A stretch of DNA of 64,000 nt, from contig NZ_RBAN01000001.1 in NCBI RefSeq assembly GCF_003626655.1, positions 930,001-994,000 of the forward strand, in the 5' to 3' direction. This stretch comes from Micromonospora costi. Its GTDB lineage: Bacteria; Actinomycetota; Actinomycetes; Mycobacteriales; Micromonosporaceae. This document shows, one piece after another, positions 57,524 through 64,000 of the stretch. Position numbers and translations under genes: made by a program. Each line of letters starts with the position of its first letter. The first letter of the stretch is position 1. The notes under the pieces are model-generated. The model saw only the letters and a program-made list of their open reading frames with translations, had not been told where the DNA came from and made no database searches.

Positions 57524-58003
57524 ATGGCGTCGCCGGGATTCGAGGACGGTCCGGACGACCCCCTGACCGGGCACCCGCGACACCTGCGACCGCTGACCGG
57601 CGAGCTGATCGCCGCGGTGCTGGGCAACCGGGGCTACACGGTCGCCGCCGACGCCGAGGGCGACCTGGTCGGCCGCTGGGACGACAACCTCGTCTGGTTC
57701 CTGCGGCTGGGCGAGGCCGGCGAGCTGCTCCAGATCCGCACCATGGTCGCCCCGACGTTCCCGATCGAGCGGGTGCCCGCGCTGCACGAGTTCTGCAACA
57801 CGTGGAACCACGACCGGCTCTGGCCGAAGGCGTTCGTCCACGTCGACGACGACGGCCGTGCGCGTGTCTGCGGCGAGGTGATCGCCGACCTGGAACGTGG
57901 CGTCACCCCGCACCAGCTCGACCAGCTGCTCGACTGCGGCATCTCCACCGGCTGCCAGCTCGCGGCCGCCGTCGGACGGCTGCCCGGCGGGGTGACCTCG
58001 TGA
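57524..58003 (+). CDS. YbjN domain protein
   Basis: The 159-residue product matches the YbjN family (a fold like type III secretion chaperones): residues 25-150 with AAVLGNRGYTVAADAEGDLV, LHEFCNTWNHDRLWPKAFVH and LERGVTPHQLDQLLDCGIST. YbjN proteins are of unknown biochemical role, linked to stress in E. coli. The ATG at 57524 has GAAGGGA upstream. Its stop overlaps the GTG of the next gene, which ends in a related YbjN domain, so the two are coupled paralogues. Confidence 0.85.
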   Translation: MASPGFEDGPDDPLTGHPRHLRPLTGELIAAVLGNRGYTVAADAEGDLVGRWDDNLVWFLRLGEAGELLQIRTMVAPTFPIERVPALHEFCNTWNHDRLWPKAFVHVDDDGRARVCGEVIADLERGVTPHQLDQLLDCGISTGCQLAAAVGRLPGGVTS

Positions 58004-59697
58004 CCGGCCGGGACGAGCGGCGCGGCGGCGGCCCGGGCAGTGACGGGAAGCGGCGGGGCCCGGGCGGTGACGGCGGGCGGCGCGGCGGCCGGCTGGCCGA
58101 CCTGGACCTGATCGGCCGCAACCGCCCGCCGGCGGCCCGGAACCGCGAGCTGGTCGCCGCGCTCGCCGACGCCCGGGATCTGCCCGACGGCCCGGCCCGC
58201 CTCGTCGAGCTCGAACGGATCGCCGCCCAGGCCGACGCGGCCCGCGACGACCGTTCGGCCGTCGACGCCCGGCTCGCGCTCGTCGAGGCCGCCCTGCTGC
58301 ACGGCGACCGGTGGCGGCTGGTCGAGCCGGTGCGGCGTTGCCTCGCCGTCCTCGACCGCCGCCCCGACCTGTTCACCGACGCCGAGGTCGACCTGCTGAC
58401 GCGCTACCAGCGGTTCGCCGTGGAGGCGCTGCTGGGCACCCCGCGGGTCGGGCTCGACCAGGCGCGGGCCGTCGACGACCTGGCCCGGCGTGTGGGCCCC
58501 GACGCCGAGGCGGTGGCCGAGCTGCGCTGCCGGGTCGCCGACCACCTGGGCGACGAGCCGGCCGCCCGCGAGTGGTACGACCGGTGGGCGTCCGCCGAGC
58601 CCGGCCCGGCCGGCGGTTGCCCCGGCTGCGCGCCGGCCCGCCGGGCGGAGCTGCTCGCCGGGTGGGGTGAGCACGCCGCCGCCCTGGCCGAGCTGCGGGC
58701 GGCGCTGGACGGCGCCGTCGACTGCACCGACCAGCCCGAGCGGTCCCTCACGGCGGCGCTGCTGCCCTGGCTGCGGACCGGCGAGCCGGAACGGGCCGGC
58801 GCGGCGCACGTGCGCGCGTACCGCCGCCACCGCGGTGAGCGCAGCGCCTTCCCACACCTCGCCACCCACCTGCGGTTCTGCGCGCTCGCCGGGCATCCGG
58901 GGCGCGGTCTGGACCTGCTCGCCGAGCAGCTGCCCCGGCTCGACCACCCGTACGACGACCTCTCCGTCATGGAGTTCGCCGCCGCCGGGGCGCTGGTGTG
59001 CGGGCTCGCGGTGGAGGCCGGGCTGGGCGGGCGCACCGTGCACCGGCCGGCGTACGGTGACCGTCCCGCCGCCGACCTCGACGTCGCGACGCTCGGCGCC
59101 GTGCTGCTGGCCCTCGCCACCGAGCTGGCCGGCAGCTTCGACGCCCGCAACGGCACCGGCCACCAGTCCGGCCGGATGGCCGCCTGGCTGGCCGAACGAC
59201 CGGTGGGTGGGCCCGTGCCGCTGCCCGCCGACGACGGCTCGGCGGACGACGACGGCGACCCGGGACCGGATGATCCGGAGCCCGCCGAGCGGGAACCCGC
59301 GCCGCTCACCCTCGCGCTCATCACCGCGGCCCTGGACCGCCGCGGCGACCGGTACGCGGTGGACGCCGGCGCGACGGTGGTCGGCCGGTGGGGCGACGCG
59401 GTGATCCAGTTCCGCCAGCTCGGCGAACGCGGCGAGATCCTGCACGCACGGGCGCTGGCGACCCGGCGGCTGCCGGTCGGCCGGCGGGCCGAGGCGTACG
59501 CCTTCTGCAACGCGTGGAACCACGACCGGCTGCTGCCCAAGGCGTACGTGCACGACCTCGGCGACGAGCTGGTGCTCGCCGGCGACGTGAGCACGGACCT
59601 CGCGTACGGCGTGGCCCCGGCGCAGCTCGACGTGCTGCTGAACGCCGCCGTCACCACCGGCGTCGCGTACGCCGAGGCGGTCGCGGCCCTGCCCTGA
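58000..59697 (+). CDS. Helical-repeat protein with C-terminal YbjN domain
   Basis: The 565-residue product has a basic Gly/Arg N-terminus (about 35 residues), a long Ala/Leu/Arg helical region (40-400) like TPR-type repeats, with a CPGC pair near residue 207-210, an acidic linker around 410-425, and a C-terminal YbjN domain (430-560) sharing EAYAFCNAWNHDRLLPKAYV with the preceding gene. The GTG start at 58000 overlaps the upstream stop as GTGA. Function is unknown; the paired YbjN domains suggest the two proteins may associate. Confidence 0.8.
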   Translation: MTGRDERRGGGPGSDGKRRGPGGDGGRRGGRLADLDLIGRNRPPAARNRELVAALADARDLPDGPARLVELERIAAQADAARDDRSAVDARLALVEAALLHGDRWRLVEPVRRCLAVLDRRPDLFTDAEVDLLTRYQRFAVEALLGTPRVGLDQARAVDDLARRVGPDAEAVAELRCRVADHLGDEPAAREWYDRWASAEPGPAGGCPGCAPARRAELLAGWGEHAAALAELRAALDGAVDCTDQPERSLTAALLPWLRTGEPERAGAAHVRAYRRHRGERSAFPHLATHLRFCALAGHPGRGLDLLAEQLPRLDHPYDDLSVMEFAAAGALVCGLAVEAGLGGRTVHRPAYGDRPAADLDVATLGAVLLALATELAGSFDARNGTGHQSGRMAAWLAERPVGGPVPLPADDGSADDDGDPGPDDPEPAEREPAPLTLALITAALDRRGDRYAVDAGATVVGRWGDAVIQFRQLGERGEILHARALATRRLPVGRRAEAYAFCNAWNHDRLLPKAYVHDLGDELVLAGDVSTDLAYGVAPAQLDVLLNAAVTTGVAYAEAVAALP

Positions 59698-59698
59698 G

Positions 59699-59726
59699 CA
59701 CCGGCGGGGCCGCGACGGCGCCGGTG
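59699..59726. terminator. Possible bidirectional terminator
   Basis: CACCGGCG (59699-59706) pairs with CGCCGGTG (59719-59726) around a 12-base loop. The stem fills the 29-base gap between the stop codons of the convergent YbjN and rnj genes. Confidence 0.5.
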
Positions 59727-61415
59727 TCAGACCTCGACGACCGTGGGCACGATCATGGGCCGGCGGCGGTACGCGTCGTTGACCCAGCGCCCCACCGTCC
59801 TGCGGACGATCTGCTGGAGCTGGTGCGGGTCGGTGATGCCGTCCGAGGCGGCCCGGTTGAGCGCCTCGGTGACCAGCGGGATCACGCCGTTGAACGCCTC
59901 CGGGTCCTCCGAGAAGCCCTTCGCGGAGACGGTCGGGCCGGCGACCACCTTGCCGGTGACCGAGTCGACGACCACGGTGGCCGCGATGAAACCGCCGTCG
60001 CCGAGGATCCGCCGCTCGGTGAGCAGCGACTCGCTCACGTCACCGACCGCGAGACCGTCGACGTAGACGTACCGGCTCTTCACGTGGCCGACCAGGCTGG
60101 CGCGCCCCTCGACGAGGTCCACCACGTCGCCGTCCTCGCAGAGCACCACCCGGTCGGGGGCGACGCCGGACTCCACGCCGAGGCGGGCGTGCGCCCGCAG
60201 GTGGCGCCACTCGCCGTGCACCGGCATCAGGTTGCTCGGCCGCACCACGTTGAGCAGGTAGAGCAGCTCGCCGGCCGGAGCGTGACCGGAGACGTGGACC
60301 TTCGCGACGTCCTTGTGCACGACCACCGCGCCGGCCCGGGCGAGCCGGTTGATCACTCGGTAGACGGAGGTCTCGTTACCCGGGACCAGCGACGAGGCGA
60401 GCACCACGGTGTCGCCGGGGGCGATGGTGATGTGGCGGTGGTCACCGCTGGCCATCCGGCCCAGGGCGCTCATCGGCTCGCCCTGCGAACCGGTGGACAT
60501 GAGCACGATCCGCTCCGGCGGCATGGTGGTGGCCTCCTCCAGGCCGACGACCAGGCCGGGCGGGATGTTGAGCAGCCCCAGGTCCCGGGCGATGCCCATG
60601 TTGCGCACCATCGAGCGGCCGATGAGCGCCACCTTGCGGCCGTGCTCGGCGGCCGAGTCCATGACCTGCTGGACCCGGTGCACATGCGAGGCGAACGACG
60701 CCACGATGATCCGGCCGCGCGCCTTCTGGAAGATCGAGTCGAGGACCGGCCCGATCTCCCGCTCGGGGTTCACGAAGCCGGGGATCTCCGCGTTGGTGGA
60801 GTCCGACAGCAGCAGGTCCACGCCCTCGGCGCCGAGCCGGGCGAAACCGGCCAGGTCGGTGATCCGGCCGTCGAGCGGAAGCTGGTCCATCTTGAAGTCG
60901 CCGGTGTGCAGCACCAGGCCGGCCGGCGTACGCACGGCCACCGCGAGCGCGTCCGGGATCGAGTGGTTCACCGCGAAGAACTCGCACTCGAAGGGCCCGA
61001 GCTGTTCCCGGCCGCCCTCTCGCACCGTCAGCGTGTAGGGCTGGATCCGCCGCTCGGCGAGCTTCGCCTCGACCAGAGCGAGCGTGAACTGGGAGCCGAC
61101 CAGGGGGATGTCCGGCTTGTGCGCGAGCAGGTACGGCACCGCGCCGATGTGATCCTCGTGACCGTGGGTGAGGACGATGGCCTGCACGTCGTCGAGCCGG
61201 TCCAGGATCGGCCCGAAGTCGGGCAGGATCAGGTCCACGCCGGGCTGTTCGACGTCGGGGAAGAGCACCCCGCAGTCGATCACCAGCAGCTTGCCGTCGT
61301 ACTCGAAGACGGTCATGTTCCGACCGATGGCGCCGAGCCCGCCGAGCGGGATGATCCGCAGCCCACCCTCGGGCAGCGGTGGGGGGAATTCCGCCTCGAT
61401 GTGCGCCTCGGTCAC
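59727..61415 (-). CDS. rnj: Ribonuclease J
   Basis: RNase J is a zinc metallo-beta-lactamase-fold enzyme with 5'-3' exonuclease and endonuclease activity in mRNA decay and rRNA processing. The 562-residue product has the metal-binding LTHGHEDHIG (H84, H86, D88, H89), the HTGDFKMD segment, the beta-CASP domain with SFASHVHRVQ, and GHAPAGELLYLLN and VHGEWRHLRAHA near the second metal-binding part. The start is GTG at 61415 with GAGGTGA before it. It follows dapA by 52 bases on the same strand, as is usual in actinobacteria. Confidence 0.95.
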   Translation of the reverse strand: MTEAHIEAEFPPPLPEGGLRIIPLGGLGAIGRNMTVFEYDGKLLVIDCGVLFPDVEQPGVDLILPDFGPILDRLDDVQAIVLTHGHEDHIGAVPYLLAHKPDIPLVGSQFTLALVEAKLAERRIQPYTLTVREGGREQLGPFECEFFAVNHSIPDALAVAVRTPAGLVLHTGDFKMDQLPLDGRITDLAGFARLGAEGVDLLLSDSTNAEIPGFVNPEREIGPVLDSIFQKARGRIIVASFASHVHRVQQVMDSAAEHGRKVALIGRSMVRNMGIARDLGLLNIPPGLVVGLEEATTMPPERIVLMSTGSQGEPMSALGRMASGDHRHITIAPGDTVVLASSLVPGNETSVYRVINRLARAGAVVVHKDVAKVHVSGHAPAGELLYLLNVVRPSNLMPVHGEWRHLRAHARLGVESGVAPDRVVLCEDGDVVDLVEGRASLVGHVKSRYVYVDGLAVGDVSESLLTERRILGDGGFIAATVVVDSVTGKVVAGPTVSAKGFSEDPEAFNGVIPLVTEALNRAASDGITDPHQLQQIVRRTVGRWVNDAYRRRPMIVPTVVEV

Positions 61416-61467
61416 GCGTTCACCTCATTCTGGGACGCCGTCATCGGGCGTCCGTCGTGTCGTTCGA

Positions 61468-62394
61468 TCATTCGGGCAGCTCCAGATCCGCCGCCGCGCA
61501 GTCGGCGCGCAGCTGGGCGATCTCGTCGTCGGTGGCGTCGACCAGCGGGGGCCGCACCGGCCCGGCGGGCAGGCCGGCGGCCGCCAGGCCGGCCTTGACC
61601 AGGATGACGCCCTGGGTGCGGAAGATGCCGGTGTAGAGCGGCAGGAGCCGACGGTGCAGGGCGAGCGCGGTGGCGTTGTCCCCCGCGTCGTACGCCTCGA
61701 TCATCCGCTTGGTCAGCGCGCCGGTGAAGTGGGTGGACGTGCCGACGACGCCGACCGCGCCCACGGCGAGCGCCGGCAGGGTGAGCGAGTCTTCGCCGCT
61801 GTAGAAGGCGAGGTTCGTGCGGCTGGTCACCCAGCTGGTCGCGGTCAGGTCGCCCTTCGCGTCCTTCACCGCAACGATCCGGCCGTGCTCGGCGAGGCGC
61901 ACCAGCGTCTCGGTGGCGATCGGCACCCCGGAGCGGTGCGGGATGTCGTACAGCATCAGCGGCAGGCCGGTGGCGTCGGCGACGGCCGTGAAGTGGCGCA
62001 GCAGGCCGCTCTGCGGCGGCTTGTTGTAGTACGGCGTCACCACCAGCAGCCCGTGCGCGCCCGCCTTCTCGGCGGCGGCGGCCAGCTCGATGGTGTGCCG
62101 GGTGTCGTTGGTGCCCACCCCGGCCACCACCTTGGCCCGGTCGCCCACCGCCTCCACGACGGCCCGGATGAGGCGTTCCTTCTCCGCGTCCGTGGTGGTC
62201 GGCGACTCGCCGGTGGTGCCGTTGACCACCAGCGCGTCGTTGCCCTGCTCGTCGACCAGGTGGGCCGCGAGTCGCGCGGCGCCGTCGAGGTCGAGCGACC
62301 CGTCGGAGGTGAACGGGCTCACCATGGCCGTGAGCACTCGCCCGAACGGGCGGGACACCGCCCGAGCGGGGGTGTCAGGGTGGTCGTGCGTCAT
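61468..62394 (-). CDS. dapA: 4-hydroxy-tetrahydrodipicolinate synthase
   Basis: DapA condenses pyruvate with aspartate semialdehyde, the first committed step to diaminopimelate and lysine. The 308-residue product has normal length, with the GTTGESPTT motif, the tyrosine in LLVVTPYYNKPPQ, LMLYDIPHRSGV, and the Schiff-base lysine in IVAVKDAKGDL. The ATG at 62394 is the natural start. It lies between thyX and rnj on one strand; dapF is in the same window at 1008-1877. Confidence 0.95.
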   Translation of the reverse strand: MTHDHPDTPARAVSRPFGRVLTAMVSPFTSDGSLDLDGAARLAAHLVDEQGNDALVVNGTTGESPTTTDAEKERLIRAVVEAVGDRAKVVAGVGTNDTRHTIELAAAAEKAGAHGLLVVTPYYNKPPQSGLLRHFTAVADATGLPLMLYDIPHRSGVPIATETLVRLAEHGRIVAVKDAKGDLTATSWVTSRTNLAFYSGEDSLTLPALAVGAVGVVGTSTHFTGALTKRMIEAYDAGDNATALALHRRLLPLYTGIFRTQGVILVKAGLAAAGLPAGPVRPPLVDATDDEIAQLRADCAAADLELPE

Positions 62395-62440
62395 GTATCC
62401 AACCTAGCGGACGACCCCGGAGAGCCCGCCGGGGAAGGGC

Positions 62441-63184
62441 TCAGGAGAGCTGGGCGTACGGGCTCGTCGCCACCTCCGTGCCGTCCGGCAGGGTGGTGAT
62501 CGAGAAGTCCGAGAACACGTTCGGGGCCACGTTCTGCAGCTGGCGCAGGCACTCCACGGCCAGCTCGCGGATCTCCACGTCGGCCTGCTCGGTGGCGCGC
62601 ATCGCGATGAAGTGCCGCCAGGCCCGGTAGTTGCCGGTCACCACGATCCGGGTCTCGGTGGCGTTGGGCAGCACGGCGCGCGCCGCCTGGCGGGCCTGCT
62701 TGCGCCGCAGCGTGGCGTTCTCCACGTCGGCGAAGCGCTGCTCCAGCCCCTCCAGCAACTCGGTGTACGCCCGGACGCTCGCCTCGGCGGCCTCGACGAA
62801 CCTCTTGTGCAGCTCCGGGTCCTCGGCGATCACCCGGGGCTCGACCATGGCCGCGTCGCGCTCGGGGACGTAGCGCTGGGAGAGCTGGGAGTACGAGAAG
62901 TGCCGGTGGCGGATCAGCTCGTGCGTGAAGGAGCGGGAGATCCCGGTGAAGTAGAAGGTCACCGAGCCGTGCTCCAGCACCGACAGGTGACCGACCTCGA
63001 GGATGTGCGCCAGGTAGCCGGCGTTGGTGGCGGTCGCCGGGTTGGGCTTGCGCCACGACTGGTAGCAGGCCCGGCCGGCGAACTCGGCGAGCGCCTGGCC
63101 CCCCTCGGCGTCGGTGGACCACGGCACGTCGTCCGGCGCCTCGAAGTGGGTCCACGCGATCAACTTCACCTGGGGCTGCACCAT
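62441..63184 (-). CDS. thyX: Flavin-dependent thymidylate synthase
   Basis: ThyX makes dTMP from dUMP with methylene-tetrahydrofolate and FAD. The 247-residue product has the signature [14 protein letters not shown] (RHRx7S) and [23 protein letters not shown] 63184 (MVQPQVKL) is chosen since GAGGA lies nine bases before it; the in-frame ATG at 63193 directly abuts that ribosome site. The thyX-dapA-rnj order is a standard actinobacterial cluster. Confidence 0.93.
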   Translation of the reverse strand: MVQPQVKLIAWTHFEAPDDVPWSTDAEGGQALAEFAGRACYQSWRKPNPATATNAGYLAHILEVGHLSVLEHGSVTFYFTGISRSFTHELIRHRHFSYSQLSQRYVPERDAAMVEPRVIAEDPELHKRFVEAAEASVRAYTELLEGLEQRFADVENATLRRKQARQAARAVLPNATETRIVVTGNYRAWRHFIAMRATEQADVEIRELAVECLRQLQNVAPNVFSDFSITTLPDGTEVATSPYAQLS

Positions 63185-63715
63185 GTCCGGCATTCCTCGG
63201 ACTGTAGTGGGAGCCGCCGCCGGCCCCAAGTCGCCTCGCCCCCGTGCAACGTCGGTCACGCCGGAACCGGCCCTGCCGGACCGTGCCGGCCCGCGCCCTC
63301 TGGTGCCGGATCGCCCGCGGCGTCACCCTCTGCCGGCAGCCGTCGGGTAGGCGAACAGCAGCCTGGTTGATCGTCACGAACGAGTTCAGCTCCCTCAGGG
63401 AGCACGTCCCCAGCCCACTGTCGAGCTGCCCCAGAAGTGGGGCACCCGACGGAGGCCGGGCAGCCCGGGAAGGGTCGCCCCAGGCAGCCAGCGACACCGA
63501 CAGCTACAGCGACAGCAAGAGCGACGGCTGCCCCAGATCTGGGGCAGCTCGACAGGCCCCGAGCGTGGCACCGGGAGCAGCACGAGCCCGCGGCGGGCGT
63601 CGGCGGATCGCGGGCCGGCGGACCGCGGAGGACCGACGACCAAGGGCGCAGGCCGAGGACCGAGGGCACAGGGCTGACCAACCAGGGCCCGGCCCCGGGG
63701 CGGGGGCGGCAGGCG
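63185..63715. other. 531-bp intergenic region with repeated hairpins
   Basis: No gene with a ribosome site and protein-like composition is found here. The stretch includes two related GCTGCCCCAGA hairpins (described separately), a run of GACAGC-like repeats at 63496-63522, and the presumed thyX promoter near 63200-63260. The translations in all frames are Arg/Ala/Pro-rich, as expected for non-coding GC-rich DNA. Confidence 0.55.
63427..63548. repeat. Pair of related CTGCCCCAGA hairpins
   Basis: TGCCCCA-gaag-TGGGGCA (63427-63444) and the perfect 22-bp palindrome GCTGCCCCAGA/TCTGGGGCAGC (63527-63548) share the same stem and both lie next to a GAGCTG/CAGCTC sequence. Two copies 100 bp apart suggest another small repeat family; they could end the DUF2752-side transcript or bind a protein. 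Confidence 0.55.
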
Positions 63716-64000
63716 TCAGACGTACAGCGAGGTGAAGGGCGCCCAGGGCAGGTTGCGGAGCACCGAGAAGGCCATCCAGGCGGCCAGGAAGCCGCCGATC
63801 ACCTTGCTGCTGATGCGCAGCTCCGGAAGGCGCCAGCCGAACGCCTGCTGCCCCGCCCAGGCGACGAAGAGGTACGCGAGGAAGGGCAGCGCGAAGACGA
63901 ACAGGAAGTGGTGCCGGGCGGCGGCCGGCAGGTCGCCGTGCACCACGTACCAGAGCGCGCGCGTGCCGCCGCACCCCGGGCAGTCCAGGCCGGTGGTGAG
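63716..64000 (-). CDS. DUF2752 membrane protein, C-terminal part (5' end outside window)
   Basis: The minus-strand frame is open to the window edge and encodes the last 94 residues. It starts with LDCPGCGGTRALWYVVHGDL, the CPGCGGTRA motif that defines DUF2752, followed by two membrane segments (FLFVFALPFLAYLFVAWAG and IGGFLAAWMAFSVLRNL). The family is of unknown function. The upstream part of the gene is beyond position 64000. Confidence 0.88.
   Translation of the reverse strand, partial: LTTGLDCPGCGGTRALWYVVHGDLPAAARHHFLFVFALPFLAYLFVAWAGQQAFGWRLPELRISSKVIGGFLAAWMAFSVLRNLPWAPFTSLYV

Noticed and set aside
63496-63522. CRISPR-like or satellite array from GACAGC repeats
   Set aside because: The units are six bases long, imperfect and few, with no spacer structure.

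Overview
The window is a very GC-rich, gene-dense actinobacterial chromosome segment. Gene order (thyX-dapA-rnj, ftsK, rimO-pgsA-cinA, clgR-pspA-pspM, recA-recX, miaB, miaA-dapF), the frequent GTG starts with GTGA/ATGA overlaps, and the protein sequences (RecA, ThyX, FtsK) all suggest a member of the Micromonosporaceae, probably Micromonospora. This genus call is inference. I see no prophage, insertion sequence, CRISPR array, rRNA or tRNA.

Layout. 1-7.3 kb: end of a malic enzyme gene (+), then dapF, miaA and a LigB-like gene overlapping on the minus strand, a DUF349 gene (+), miaB (-), and small DUF2277 and unknown genes. 7.5-12.2 kb: selD (-) diverges from a complete four-gene glutamate ABC transporter operon (+). 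12.2-20.2 kb (-): rny, a BKACE-family gene, recA-recX behind a DNA-damage promoter, DUF3046, an MFS transporter, the uracil-DNA glycosylase udgX and a tiny membrane protein. 20.3-24.6 kb: a MocR-type regulator diverges from a flavin-oxidase/acetyltransferase fusion and leuE; a Spo0M-like gene follows. 24.7-33.5 kb (-): two CNNM/CBS genes and an Mrp Na+/H+ antiporter operon with fused A and B subunits. 33.8-43.7 kb: a small unknown gene, lhr helicase, a lipoprotein, a GNAT enzyme, a SAM hydroxide adenosyltransferase, a secreted SH3 protein and nei2. 44-47.6 kb: a 1,224-residue multicopper-oxidase-like protein with three FN3 domains and most copper ligands replaced. 47.7-53.2 kb (-): pspM, pspA, clgR, cinA, pgsA and rimO. 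53.3-64 kb: an ornithine-cyclodeaminase-like gene, a guanidinium exporter under a guanidine-III riboswitch, a VOC gene fragment coupled to ftsK, ftsK, two YbjN genes, rnj, dapA, thyX and the end of a DUF2752 gene.

Most of the segment is housekeeping: lysine/diaminopimelate synthesis, tRNA and ribosomal-protein thiomethylation, RNA decay (RNase Y and RNase J), DNA repair (RecA, RecX, UdgX, Lhr, Nei2), envelope stress (ClgR-PspA-PspM) and cation homeostasis (Mrp, CNNM).

The less ordinary content is (i) interspersed palindromic elements of fixed length, family A (70 bp, three copies) and family B (71 bp, two copies), plus one member of a third kind; (ii) the apparently copper-less oxidase-like protein; (iii) the guanidine-III riboswitch with a visible ribosome-site switch; (iv) a recA promoter region carrying both a RecA-NDp-type promoter and an SOS box.
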